Shown here piece by piece: positions 53,560-64,000 of a DNA stretch of 64,000 nucleotides. Under the pieces are notes generated by a model. That model did not search any database, had not been told where the DNA came from, and worked only from the letters and a program-made list of their open reading frames with translations. The stretch spans positions 17,312,867 to 17,376,866 of the forward strand of contig CM036754.1 of assembly GCA_020796225.1 (NCBI GenBank), in the 5' to 3' direction. Position 1 is the stretch's first letter. The number at the start of each line of letters is the position of its first letter. This stretch comes from Arion vulgaris (lineage: Eukaryota; Mollusca; Gastropoda; Stylommatophora; Arionidae). The translations under genes and the position numbers were made by a program.

Positions 53560-54540
53560 GTCTCAGCATGACTCTAGTGAACTCTAGTGAAGATACAAAA
53601 CTTCAAATTTACGTTCTTATAAAATCCAACATTAGTTCATGAAACCTGGACTATTTTATTTTTCTAATTGGAGAAACATTTTGTGGGTAATTGAAATAGT
53701 AGCAATTATTTGGTGTTTAGTTGGTTTCGAATAATTGCTGCTATTTCACCATCCGATCTCGAACCAATTCATTTCTCTTTTAGCAAAGTTATTTGGTACA
53801 CCACATTTAAAGATTTGCGCAGCAGAAATGAATGATGCTCATCTTACACTATCTTAAACTTGCACCGCAGATTCTACGACCTATATATTTTAAAGAGTGC
53901 TCTTTTAATTTGAGAAGGCTGAAATTTCGTGATAAACAACTTTAAACGAAATAGGTCACAGAATTGGACTGGCTCGAATTCTGAGTATGGCAGTTTGATT
54001 ATATCTTAACTTCTTACTAAACAGAGATTATATTCTGTAGACTGTTAATAAAAGCGGGCACTCAAACTTTATTAGATTACCAGACAGGAATTAATTCTTA
54101 TTTTTCATGTCTGTTGGCATACAAGCTCTGATATAACCAAAACAAGGTTCGTCCTTAGGTTGAAAGGGCGTGCCTCGGCTGAAAGAGGTTTTAATCCTCT
54201 ACACAACAAACAAACAAGCAATTGTTACATGAGAAATATAATCTTGTCAGACTTTACTTTCAGAATAAGCACAAAGTGTTACTTATGCAATATCGTCTAA
54301 GAAATGACTCATCACCTGATTCTCCAGGCACCGTATAAATGTTGACGTATGCATGATAACATTGACATAACCACACTCATCTAGTTCACAGTGTCTCCAG
54401 ACTGTGGTGAATTTATTTTTTTATTTTCCTAAAGTCTACAAACATAATGGTATAAATAAATGGGACATGTAGCGAAGACAACAAACACATTAACTATTTG
54501 ATGGAATTATTTTTAACTATCTTGAAAACTACTTTTTTCA
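53560..54540. other. AT-rich DNA; repeat word shared with 1.6 kb
   Basis: About 54.13-54.22 kb (tccttaggttgaaagggcgt) is a diverged copy of about 1.57-1.66 kb. Otherwise nothing recognised. Confidence 0.45.
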
Positions 54541-54559
54541 ATTTACATTTTTTTCACAC

Positions 54560-54735
54560 CGGAGCATATCCTGCAAGACTGTTCTCTCCTGTGTGAGCTG
54601 ACTAGCAACATTTGGTCACATCCAGTCGACCTGACAACTAAGATTTGGGAAAACCTGACAGACCTGAAGCTAACTGCCCAGTTTGTGGTCTACAGTAAAT
54701 TAAGCGCATGACCAGAGATCGCTGAGAAGAAGAGG
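54560..54735 (+). mobile_element. I-clade-type LINE ORF end, plus strand
   Basis: Codons GAYPARLFSPV / ILQDCSLLCELTSNIWSHPV and KIWENLTDLKLTAQFVVYSK then LSA and stop, the same terminal block as at 27.6 and 35.7 kb. It ends with a gagaagaagagg tail. Confidence 0.68.
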
Positions 54736-55075
54736 AATTTACATTAGCTGTGACATACGGAAGCCAATCATGGACAAAATACAAACAGATATAAAAATCT
54801 CTGAGGGTCACAGATATGTGATTTTATAGAAGAATGATGAGAATCACATGGACTGCTAAAATGACTAATGTTGAGGTGTTGAGTGAGGTTAATACACAGT
54901 CATCATTTTTCTTGTCATCAATATGAGAAAGAGGCAGTCATCCTTTTTCGGACATGTGATGAGGAAGGGAGATTTAGAACACATTGTAATAACTGGTAAA
55001 ATCGACGGTAGACGACACACAAGAAGACAGAGAGAGACAATTAAGAATAGTTTGACTTCATGACACGGTAGAGCG
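54736..55075 (+). mobile_element. LINE RT 3' tail, plus strand
   Basis: Codons TYGSQSWTKYKQI, FYRRMMRITWTAKMTNVEVL and FFGHVMRKGDLEHIVITGKI then DGRRHTRRQRETIKNS. Frames are broken in the middle. Confidence 0.75.
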
Positions 55076-55089
55076 TCAACATTTTTGAT

Positions 55090-55455
55090 AGCTTCTTCTT
55101 TTTCTTCTTCTGCGTTCGCCCGCTGTCAACTCAGGCGGGAGTCATAACGACTGGTATTGCGCTTCTGAGTTTTGCGTGAAGCCTGCTTACCATTTTACCG
55201 ATGTCCCTGGCCATGTGGTGAGCCTTCGTCATCTTCAGAGGTATTTGAAGTTTAGATCCTTCAAGTGTGATCGTTACAGGAAACCTGTTGTCCATGAAAC
55301 ACTTGCCTTTAGTCCTCATACCATCGGTACTTTTACGGCCAGTGTTGATTAGTGAAGTTCGACTTCTCTATCAGATTTCCTGCCTTCCGTGGAGTCGTTC
55401 CGTACGCATCGTATGATAAACACTCTTTAATGATCTTTTACTGCCGTATATTTGG
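55090..55455 (-). mobile_element. Repeat family I, copy 2
   Basis: Collinear with 45.19-45.55 kb. The (GAA)n end is at 55090 on this strand. Confidence 0.72.
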
Positions 55456-56770
55456 GCTTGGATCTACGCCATTTACTACTTTGCTGACTAGTTGCGGTCG
55501 TTCCGGTTTAGGAGCGTTATCAACCCTTCTAGGACTAGTCATTAGAACGGTCACTTTTTGTATTCATTGCTCTTTTACGATCATTTTTCGCCGTATATTT
55601 GTGCTTTATGATCTTCGCCTAAGAGTATGTCTACAGTATGTGCACTTTCTGACTATGTGAGGTCGTTTCGGATCAAAAACATTCTCAGTCATTGGAGACA
55701 CATGTGCTTGTCACACAAACGATCATTTTTTGGCTGTTTAATTGCCTTTATATGATCTGAGCCATAGTGTTTGGACATTATTTTACGATGATGGGCATCC
55801 GAAAAGTATCGCCCTTCGCCAATGCTTGGGGTTGTACCAGTCAAGCCCTTACATTATCGACGTTACTTTTCTATCCACGGCGAGTTTATTCCTGTAAAGA
55901 AGTATTCTCAGCCGTTTAGCATTTCAACTACTCTGAATTTTCCCTGTTCCCGGGAAACACTGGACTGGGGCAGCCCACATATATTTTAGAGGGTCTTTCA
56001 TTCGGCGCTAGCAACGCAACTGAAATTGTGTGCGCTCGCCAACATCTGGACAATCTTCCGGGGATGTCAGTTGTTAGTGCAACAGTACCGTGCCCGGTTG
56101 TTCTAGGGGGAGCAGTTTCGTTAGACACAAGAGCGCAACTTAAGCATTTGCGCTCGGCCTACCTTACCCAATAGATGTATCCGCGTTTGCCACCGATACG
56201 GAGTTTACTGCAATCGTCCATTGTATCGTAACGATACGTTATAGTGTTTTCAGAGATACTTGCCAAGAGCTGGCAACTGTGGTGCGACCACTGTCTCGTT
56301 ACACATCGTTCTCATGGATTCTTGCCCGACAGTTGGCAATTACAGTGCGGCAATTGACTCCGGAGGAGTTTGTTTTCGTTCAAAGATGACTCGTACGCTA
56401 CTATTTCTTACGTTTGCCTTGCATTTGTGCAACTTCTCATCGGGCCTCAGCCAGGAGATGATTTTTCATTTAGGGCTTTGGACCTGTATTACGTTTCTGT
56501 GCTTGCACTACTACCACTACCTTTAGCTCTCCCTCGATGCCTAGCCGCTTAGCCAGACATCATTCTATGTATGTTTCCATGGTCACCACGTGGAGTTGGG
56601 GTAGGATCTTGATTAGTGCCAGCTCACTAAACCTGACGCGACGTTGTTCCCTACTGCGCCTTTGACCCCCTTGATGATAGCAAACACCAAAGACAGAGAT
56701 TTATGGAGATCTCTGATCGTCTACGACATCTGGCACGGCACCTGATGATGATGGTGCGTTAAAAAATTAC
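55456..56770 (+). mobile_element. Probable degenerate LINE; tail recognisable at 56.60-56.77 kb
   Basis: GC content is higher than the surroundings. The end reads, with shifts, CAFDPLDDSKHQRQRFMEIS or the frame TKDRDLWRSLIVYDIWHGT, which fits a LINE C-terminus ending in gatgatgatgg. The upstream kilobase has no readable domain. Confidence 0.45.
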
Positions 56771-56806
56771 CACGTAAGTTAGTTTGTTATTCATTTTTAT
56801 TCTCCA

Positions 56807-57000
56807 ATTATAAGATTAATTATAAGATTAATTATAAGATTAATTATAAGATTAATTATAAGATTAATTATAAGATTAATTATAAGATTAATTATAAGAT
56901 TAATTATAAGATTAATTATAAGATTAATTATAAGATTAATTATAAGATTAATTATAAGATTAATTATAAGATTAATTATAAGATTAATTATAAGATTAAG
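56807..57000. repeat. 12-bp tandem repeat, ~16 copies
   Basis: Units tataagattaat, practically identical throughout. Confidence 0.97.
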
Positions 57001-57007
57001 CTTAGTT

Positions 57008-57195
57008 CTTATTTATTCTTCTTCTGCTTCGTTCGGTTTATATCAACCAATTGTTAATCCACTCTTGTGATATGTATGTGATCTGTGCCTTAGTGTGTGT
57101 GTGGGTTCGTTGTGCCAGTTATGCTCTTAGAGACCCTAGGCCAGCACACCTGGTTTTTACATATTATTTTTATTTAGGCTCATCGCCCTAAATCG
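57008..57195 (-). mobile_element. SINE-like element, family A, copy 6, truncated
   Basis: ttcttcttctgcttcgttcg, atgtatgtgatctgtgcctt, ccaggccagcacacct-type words. The distal part is missing. Confidence 0.62.
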
Positions 57196-57289
57196 TTGGT
57201 TGTGGACAAAAAAAAAGGACTTTGACATAGGGAGTCCATCCATCTAGGCGTCCCAGAGCTCCTTGGTCTTTTATCTCGGTTTAAAGCCG

Positions 57290-57478
57290 CTGCGGAAGTA
57301 AACATTTACCAAAAAAATTAAAATAAAATTCTACAAAACTGCTGCCATCTTTAAAATTACATCATTGACTCTCATCTGTGCTACGGAGTTTGTGCACTGT
57401 CGATGAGATATTACTATGTAAGAAAGAGATTAAATCACACATCGTTAGTCGCCGAATTTCAATAATGATGGTCCTATC
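57290..57478 (+). mobile_element. SINE family K, 3' part
   Basis: gctgcggaagtaaacattta, tctgtgctacggagtttgtg and atgtaagaaagagatt align with 62.60-62.79 kb. Confidence 0.6.
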
Positions 57479-57479
57479 A

Positions 57480-58285
57480 AAATGTGTAAATATGAAGAAA
57501 GAAAATGTTGGACGCAAGAGGTACGATAGCATGGACGAAGGAGATTAGATTTCAAGAAAGAAATATTACAAAAAAGGGGAAGTAATAACCCATTTCCATT
57601 GTCAAATAGCAGACATAAATATGAAGAACGACAACTCTCAATCTAAACAAAAATGGAAACGATGAATGCAAAAAAATCATAAGACGTCGATAAAACCAGT
57701 GAAGTAATCAGCGTCCAAAAGAAAACCGATATTCTGTTTGGATACACAGAAGTTAAATAGGAGATCTCCAACCCCAAAAAACTTGTTGCACTAAGATAGT
57801 GACGATGAAGGACAGAAGATTGAACTACTACGATTGGAACACAACGGACGTACTCGTACATTAACCGAGAAAGCCAAGGATATTATCTTGAATAATGACA
57901 ACAACTAATCGATGGATCACATTGAACGTACTCTAACATTTGCAATGAAAGACATTATACTATCAGATAAAGACTAGATAAGATATTCAGACTACCAGTA
58001 AAGATAGAGATATGATTAACAGATTGCACGCAAGTAATGCACAGAATAAGAGATATAGTTGCCATGACAAGGACGTAGTACAATTCTGGAACTCGTTAAC
58101 GAGATTTTATATATCAACTTTGTGTAAGAAATATTTTTCAGAGAAGTACGTAATCGTACCATACCAAGAATGTAAGAACCAAAGTCGAGTTACAAATTGT
58201 AAAATTGTAGGCAATGTCCCATAATCAGAGTGCACATATATATGTATATTTGGTTAAGTCTGGTATCTGGTATTTGGTTACGTGT
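57480..58285. other. AT-rich DNA, nothing supported
   Basis: Several small ORFs without domain or repeat match. Confidence 0.4.
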
Positions 58286-58289
58286 ATAT

Positions 58290-58508
58290 TATATCGTATA
58301 TATATCACAACCCAAGAGTACTTGGTTCAAATTCTGCTGCATGCAGTTTGGAAGAAAACACTTGTCCCGTGGATTTTTACGAACGGTAAAAATAGACCTC
58401 ACCGTTCAGAAAACAATGGCAAACTACTGGACGTATAGGTTGTGCTTAGAAAATCAAATACTCGTTTACTATGGATGATAGCGACGTCCTGTAAAGGATA
58501 TGCCACAA
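58290..58508 (+). mobile_element. tRNA-derived SINE, family D, copy 5
   Basis: gagtacttggttcaaattct (B-box side), acctcaccgttcagaaaaca, taaaggatatgccacaattg. The A-box side is lost in AT-rich sequence. Confidence 0.7.
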
Positions 58509-58509
58509 T

Positions 58510-58980
58510 TGTTTCATACATACACTCATATATATATATATATAACTTACAACATGCCCAGATTATGCATACCAAATGTGTACTATACTTGTCAATTTCC
58601 TATTCTTATAGGTTTGTTTGTCAATTTTTAAGGCTTTCTTTTAACACGTCTCAAACTAAAATACACTGCATCAAGATCACGTGACGTAAAGACGTCACAT
58701 ATTTACTCTCTAAATATACTTCGTGAGTGAATCACGTGGCATTAAAGATGTCTTTGATGCTAAGTTTAAGTTTTGTGATACTACAAAAATCTGATACTCA
58801 AGAAACATATTCCGAACCAGTTCAGCAAAGATAAGTGGCAACGCTTTGCTTTCGAATATATTGATTTAATAGCTGTGTGTGTGTGCGCGAGTATGCATTT
58901 TTAAAATATATTTTCCCGCCCGTGTGTTACCGGGGAACACATGAGAGAGGTATTAACTTAGATAAGAAAATAATTTTTAT
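58510..58980. other. AT-rich DNA with short TA run
   Basis: A repeated pair of words (cacgtgacgtaaagacgtca and cacgtggcattaaagatgtc) at 58.68 and 58.73 kb is noted. No gene. Confidence 0.4.
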
Positions 58981-58984
58981 ATAA

Positions 58985-59195
58985 ATAAGTAAATTATGAC
59001 ACTGCTTTGGAGGTGTCGATAGCGAATTCGATAACCTGTTCGATGCCCAAAACAATTTATCGTGTGCACACTGTGCGCGATTGCACTACAGGTTTTCTGA
59101 TCCTTTATCTTATGAATTAAATTACAAGTACCACAGAAGCCAGAGTAAAGCTCGCCTGAAAGGGTTAAGGACACTGATGATAAGGAAAGCTAGTT
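58985..59195 (+). mobile_element. Repeat family P, copy 2
   Basis: tagcgaattcgataacctgt, acaatttatcgtgtgcacac and aaggacactgatgataag match 24.37-24.57 kb in order. Confidence 0.5.
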
Positions 59196-59219
59196 TTAAA
59201 AAATCATCAGTCTGTTGTT

Positions 59220-59365
59220 AATTGCATATCCTTTACAGGACTTTGCGAATCAATCACAGATTTGTAAAGCAGTTTACGATTTTTCTAGGTATTATTACGT
59301 TCAGTAGTTTGACATTGCTTTCTGAACAGGTAGTTCCATCGTCCTTTTGTAAAAATCCACGAAGA
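59220..59365 (-). mobile_element. tRNA-derived SINE, family D, copy 6, partial
   Basis: gcatatcctttacaggactt, attacgttcagtagtttgac and ttgtaaaaatccacgaag; it stops before the tRNA-like head. Confidence 0.65.
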
Positions 59366-59369
59366 AAAT

Positions 59370-59695
59370 GATGCATCTTTGAGAACAGAGAAAATAGTGT
59401 TTTTTGTTAGAGTCAATTCAAGTAATCAAACAGTTGCATTCAGTGTTTCACTATAAATAATCCAATGCAGATATTACACATGTTGAGCACTAAACAATGA
59501 ACCCAACTTTACAATAGTATTTTAGAGCTTGTTTGACGAGCTTGGGATGGAGATGAGTGTTGTTTAAACACAATAGCTATATATTCGGCAACCGATAACA
59601 ATCCTGGAAGATTGCATTGCAGTCTAGACAACGGTAACGAAATCTGTAATAAACAGGATTTTAAAACCTAACAATGAAGAGTCATAACATGCAAC
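59370..59695. other. Unassigned AT-rich DNA
   Basis: Nothing recognised. Confidence 0.4.
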
Positions 59696-59699
59696 ATGA

Positions 59700-59820
59700 A
59701 AGCAAAGGCGAAACACGTAAAAATAAAACAATGTAGTTTTACAAAGTACAGAAACAAGATACATCGACGTTGCGACCAAAAAGCATTTATCAAGTAAAGG
59801 GTACAGAACAAATAAATGTC
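59700..59820 (-). mobile_element. Family F fragment
   Basis: acaatgtagttttacaaagt, atcgacgttgcgaccaaaaa and gcatttatcaagtaaagg. The hairpin is eroded. Confidence 0.55.
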
Positions 59821-59969
59821 CATTCAAAACAAAAGATCTGCACCTACTTGACGTTATAGAGAACATTTCTGGTATTTAAAAAACATAGAGGTCAGACTTA
59901 ACCACAAATAGAAGTCATAAAAACGAAATATTTAAACACTACTCAATTAAAATTTTAATTCAAGTATAA

Positions 59970-60212
59970 ACAGATGTTGGACGTCTGTGACTTAGTGGTA
60001 GTGAGCTTGATCACAAACCAAGAGTGCCTGGTTCAAACTCCACGACGGTTAATTTGGAAAAAAATTTGAGATCGTGGATTTTTACGAATGGTAAAAATGT
60101 ACCTCATGGTTTAGAAAGCATGTAAAACTACTGAGCTTATGAGTGGTGCCTAGAAAAGCAATAACTCGTTTACTGTGGTTGATGGGAAGGTTCTGTAAAG
60201 GATATGCCACGA
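59970..60212 (+). mobile_element. tRNA-derived SINE, family D, copy 7, clear head
   Basis: Head: tctgtgacttagtggtagtg (A-box) and ctggttcaaactccacga (B-box). Body: tggatttttacgaatggtaa. Tail: aaaggatatgccacgatttt. Confidence 0.78.
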
Positions 60213-60324
60213 TTTTCGTTTTTTTGTTTTTTCATAGACAGATTAATCAACAACTATTGCAATAGAAAATGAAGTAAGTGAAATATTTCTGAATCTAAGT
60301 AACTACACACAGGAGAGATTGTTA

Positions 60325-60520
60325 GTCATCATCATCATCAAGTAGCTTGTCCCTTCCGAAACTTGCTCCAATGAAAAAGTCCTGAAAAACTCTCTATTCT
60401 GTGCAAGTTGACCGGTGTCAGCAGCAGTCATTCTCAGATCGTCAATGACATCTTGCACCCATCGTCTTGTAAACCTTCTTCTCATTCTTCTTCCAGGTAT
60501 CATTCCCTCCAAAATTATCT
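60325..60520 (-). mobile_element. LINE C-terminal tail, minus strand
   Basis: Minus-strand codons MIPGRRMRRRFTRRWVQDVI then DDLRMTAADTGQLAQNREFF, the same block as at 12.2 and 42.0 kb. Confidence 0.75.
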
Positions 60521-60835
60521 TCTCTAGTTACTCATGTCGTTTGATGTGTCTGAAATATATTTTATTTTCCTTGATTTTATTATCAACAGGTAAATTCACT
60601 AGAAACTTTATAATAGAAGCAGAAGTCTTGAAAAGCTAGAAGAGAAACCATACTGAAAGAGGAAAGCAACGAAAAGTAAACAATTATTTTCGCTAATGCA
60701 CTATCAGTAGCTGCAGCAGTAAAAAAACTAGAAAATGAAGAATATACGAATTTAGAGAAACAATATATAATCTTTTCTGGCATTTTACAAGAGCTGTGAT
60801 ACAGTGAATCCAGTCTCATTAGAACATACATGAAG
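60521..60835. other. Unassigned
   Basis: An 82-codon minus-strand ORF without a domain. Not called. Confidence 0.4.
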
Positions 60836-60837
60836 GA

Positions 60838-61512
60838 GTTTAGTTTAGTCTAGTTTAGTTTAGTCTAGTTTAGTTTAGTTTAGTTTAGCCTAGTTTAGTT
60901 TAGTCTAGTTTAGTTTAGTCTAGTTTATTTTAGTTTAGTTTTTTTAGTTTAGTTTAGTCTAGCTTATTTTAGTTTAGTGTAGTTTAGTCTATTTTAGTTT
61001 AGTTTAGTTTAGTCTAGTTTAGTTTAGTTTAGTCTAGTTTATTTTAGTTTAGTTTAGTTTTTTTAGTTTAGTTTAGTCTAGCTTATTTTAGTTTAGTGTA
61101 GTTTAGTCTATTTTAGTTTAGTTTAGTTTAGTCTAGTTTAGTTTAGTTTAGTTTAGTTTTTTTTTAGTTTAGTCTAGTCTAGCTTATTTTAGTTTAGTGT
61201 AGTTTAGTCTATTTTAGTTTAGTTTAGTTTAGTCTAGTTTAGTTTAGTTTAGTTTAGTCTAGTCTAGTTTATTTTAGTTTAGTTTAGTTTTTTTTAGTTT
61301 AGTCTAGCTTATTTTAGTTTAGTGTAGTTTAGTTTATTTTAGTTTAGTTCAGTTTAGTCTAGTTTAGTTTAGTTTAGTTTAGTTTTTTTTAGTTTAGTCT
61401 AGTCTAGCTTATTTTAGTTTAGTGTAGTTTAGTCTATTTTAGTTTAGTTTAGTTTAGTCTAGTTTAGTTTATTTAAGTTTAGTCTAGTTTAGTCTAGTTT
61501 ATTTTAGTTTTC
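60838..61512. repeat. (TTTAG)n-type pentamer array with ~100-125-bp higher-order pattern
   Basis: Pentamers tttag and tctag run for about 670 bp. The marker agcttattttagtttagtgt recurs at 60961, 61080, 61181, 61306 and 61406, showing block-wise expansion. Confidence 0.93.
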
Positions 61513-61554
61513 GGATAACCATCACTGCACATCGAACTAATTAGTCAATAATTG

Positions 61555-62330
61555 CTACGATCTCATCCTCAGTATGTCTCTCAGCGTGTGGCAACTAACG
61601 ACACCAGTTCTCTGTTGGTTTGCTGTTCTTCTTTGGCTACCAGTATAATGCTCTTGTCTAGATACACCGCATTTGACTTGATATTCTTGCAGTTTTATTA
61701 GGGTTGTAGATTCCCCAATATTACTTGAATCATTTACACGTTCTCTCTCCATTAGGGATTTCAGAATTTCAGCCTGGTTCATTGTTCGTTCGCTTTTTAC
61801 AGCAGCCATACCCGCAAGCCTAGAGGTGCGTTAATTTTCCCTTAAACCTGCATGCCCTGGTAACATTATAATTATTTGTGTCAGCATAGACCTATTCAGA
61901 GGTACAGATGATTGTCTCCGAGCTCAGCCTGTTTCAATCTTCCCGAGCGTACTCATCGAGTCACTGAAAAAATAAGCATGGATACCGGATAAAAGTCTTT
62001 GACTTCAGCCAGACCCTCGCTTTAGTTAATGCCATGATTTCCATAGTGATACTGCTTGTGGTCACGGCACAACCACCACTGCCTTTCTTCACGACATCAC
62101 CTCTGACTAAGCCAGTGAAATGTATACGGATGTAGACGACAGATTAGCAACGGAGGCAGAGCAAAATGTCTTCCCTGGTCAATTTCGACTTAGAAAACTG
62201 TCATCATTAATGAGTACCCATTCACTCTATTTGTCAGTACATCCAACGCTTACTTGATGTATTATGTATTCGCTTTTGTTTTTTACTGCTCACACATTCT
62301 CTGTCTCTTCTAATAAGCATATCTTCATCT
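61555..62330 (-). mobile_element. I-clade-type LINE RNase H to 3' region, minus strand
   Basis: Minus-strand codons IIMLPGHAG, then an 84-codon frame (61809-61555) starting MAAVKSERTMNQAEILKSL. The preceding 400 bp carry RNase H-like pieces in broken frames. Similar to the 4.3-4.9 kb region. A (ttc)n run lies at 62.32 kb. Confidence 0.6.
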
Positions 62331-62340
62331 TCTTCTTCAT

Positions 62341-62344
62341 CTCG

Positions 62345-62374
<30 letters not shown>
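62341..62374. repeat. (TC)n microsatellite
   Basis: About 30 bp of alternating tc just before SINE K. Confidence 0.9.
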
Positions 62375-62377
<3 letters not shown>

Positions 62378-62822
62378 GGTCTCTGTAGCGTAGAGGCTAG
62401 GTGATCGTCTCTCGTGACAAAGGTACCAGGCTCGTTCCCTCGTGGAGTCATTTGAATATTTTTCCAGAGATCCCTGATTTCAGTATAGGTGAGATTGAGT
62501 TACTAGTCCTATCGGAGACGGACGATAAAACGTAGGTCCCGTATTCAATTTGAGCACGTGAAAGAACCATTGACAGTTCATAATCGAGAAGAGCAGGCGG
62601 AAAGCCGTTGCTCGAGCAAAATTCATTAGAAAAATTTATTTAAATAAAATGTTTACAAAAATATTTTTACCATCTTCAAATTTCATCGGGGACTCTAGCC
62701 GGTGCTACAGGGTTCGTGCACTGCACTGAGATCTTCATGTGTAAGAAAGAGATCGGAGCACATATGGCTACTCACCAAAGTGTAATGATGATGTTCCTAT
62801 CAATCAATCAATCAATCAATCA
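62375..62822 (+). mobile_element. tRNA-derived SINE, family K, best copy
   Basis: Head: ggaggtctctgtagcgtaga, ggctaggtgatcgtctc, then the B-box side accaggctcgttccctcg. Body: agagatccctgatttcagta and ctagtcctatcggagacgga. It ends in (atca)n. The head is the apparent parent of the 51-bp satellite at 25.2 kb. Confidence 0.75.
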
Positions 62823-62863
62823 ATCTCTCAACTCTATCACTCTTTGCAACTCTCTTTCTCAAC

Positions 62864-62864
<1 letters not shown>

Positions 62865-62907
<43 letters not shown>
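62865..62907. repeat. (TC)n microsatellite
   Basis: About 40 bp of tctctc. Confidence 0.95.
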
Positions 62908-62909
<2 letters not shown>

Positions 62910-62911
<2 letters not shown>

Positions 62912-63515
62912 AAGCGTTGCCATTAAACAAACTTATTATTTTACACTGCTTTGTTTATGCTTTACGAATTCCAATTTGGAAAAAAAAATTAATATCGTTT
63001 TCTTTTCGGAAAAAAAATCTTAAAGTTGATAACTAAATGTCTCTTTTCCGTGATAAATAGTATTTCGTGTTCTGCCCTTTATTCGATGGAAAAATAACGG
63101 CTTGTCCCCTTTTAATCTATTCCTTTCCAACTTCCTACTCCTCGGAAATGGTTCCTTCTCTCTTCTGGAATCTGATACAACGATCTGTCAAGCTTTCACG
63201 CAAATCCCAGGAAAACTTGCCTTCAATTTTTACCTGTTCTTATCTGTCAATTTTATGTTCTCTTTTTCTCAACGTTTCTCTTACCTGGTCAAAGCTATGA
63301 ATGTTCTTTTGGATGACGCCTGCCTACTTTGTTGCTTATTAACATTATTTTCCTGTTCTTTAATCTATGAAACCTGCTACTTCAACTTTGGGAAAATCTT
63401 AAATTGATATAAATCATCTGTTCAGCTGTAATGTATTCGTATTCTGCCATTTATTGTGTAAATTAACAGGCATGATCCTTTTAATCTATACTCATTTCTC
63501 AAATGGTTCTTTTAC
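62910..63515. repeat. Diverged ~360-bp direct repeat, non-coding
   Basis: tattcgtattctgccattta (63427) and ccttttaatctata mirror tttcgtgttctgccctttat (63062) and ccttttaatctatt, about 362 bp apart. ORFs here have no domain. Confidence 0.5.
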
Positions 63516-63519
63516 GGCA

Positions 63520-64000
63520 ATTGTACGTGTGTTTGTATACAGGCAAGTGTAGTGTTTTTATTACACATGTTTTGTGTTTATGTTCTTTTTTTAACTGCAT
63601 GGTCAAGTGGTTTCTGTTGTGAGGTGTCGTTTGCTATTAAGCATTTTTCATGTGTTTGTATACAGGCATGTTATTTGGTTTGAATAGGTTTTACTGTTGT
63701 ACAGCTGTGTGTTTGTATAAGGCATGGTTTGTGTGTTTGATTACGGCATGTTTTTACTACTATCTTTTAATACACTGCAGGCATGGTGTGTGTGTTATGT
63801 TATACAGCATGGTTAGTGTGTTTGTATAAGGCATGGTTGTAGTGTGTTTGTATACAGGCATGGTGTGTAGTGTGTTTGTATAAGGCATGGTTGTAGTGTG
63901 TTTGTATACAGGCATGGTGTGTAGTGTGTTTGTATAAGGCATGGTTTGTAGTGTGTTTGTATACAGCATGTGTGTAGTGTGTTTGTATACAGGCTTTAGG
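63520..64000. repeat. Degenerate ~27-bp tandem repeat, runs off the window
   Basis: tgtgtttgtatacaggcatg-type units with variable gaps, more regular after 63.78 kb. It continues past the end. Confidence 0.85.

Noticed and set aside
60838..61512. Interstitial telomere repeat
   Set aside because: The pentamer is TTTAG/TCTAG, not TTAGG or TTAGGG, and shows block-wise expansion like the other local arrays.

Overview
This window looks like AT-rich nuclear DNA of an animal. The signs are spliced genes with GT-AG introns, tRNA-derived SINEs, 5'-truncated LINEs, non-autonomous hAT elements with 8-bp target duplications, and a very high load of tandem repeats. A lophotrochozoan, probably a mollusc, fits best. 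That guess rests on the general flavour of the LINE and SINE families and is not proven. There are no operons, rRNA genes, intact tRNA genes, CRISPR arrays or bacterial features.

Genes. Only one gene can be assembled with confidence: a three-exon, plus-strand member of the Stum/SPEC3 family of small two-pass membrane proteins. Its exons are 1771-2011, 3528-3710 and 9756-10399, giving 355 codons with matching phase-1 junctions. A single internal exon of a second, diverged family member lies on the minus strand at 43134-43307, with the same phase 1-1 structure. The two paralogues therefore point towards each other. A weak candidate for the last exon of the second gene is at 32498-32577.

Mobile elements. 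A degenerate I-clade-type LINE (endonuclease, reverse transcriptase, RNase H; minus strand) fills 4309-7920, and pieces of related elements lie at 43.9 and 61.5-62.3 kb. More than twenty other LINE remnants are short 3' ends. Several SINE families recur; I call them A, B, C, D, K, M and N. Five copies of a ~165-bp hAT-type MITE and one 367-bp hAT MITE carry visible target duplications.

Tandem arrays. About twenty arrays cover roughly 13 kb. The largest are at 25.2-27.5, 35.7-39.2, 48.8-50.2 and 60.8-61.5 kb. The most striking pattern is that many arrays can be traced to a parent sequence next to them: the tRNA-like head of a SINE, the end of a LINE ORF, or, at 3701-3940, the exon 2/intron 2 junction of the Stum-like gene, which gives six copies of one 5' splice site. 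The long ORFs over the arrays (up to 856 codons, open on both strands) are by-products of repeat periods that are multiples of three or lack stops; they are not genes.

Layout. 0-11 kb: Stum-like gene with a LINE and two MITEs in its introns. 11-25 kb: LINE tails, SINEs and small arrays. 25-28 kb: 51-bp satellite. 28-35 kb: MITE pair, LINE tails, SINEs and a second 51-bp array. 35.7-39.2 kb: four abutting arrays. 39-48 kb: SINE and LINE debris and the second Stum-like exon. 48-50 kb: pyrimidine-rich array. 50-64 kb: SINE and LINE debris, a (TTTAG)n-type array and degenerate repeats at the edge.
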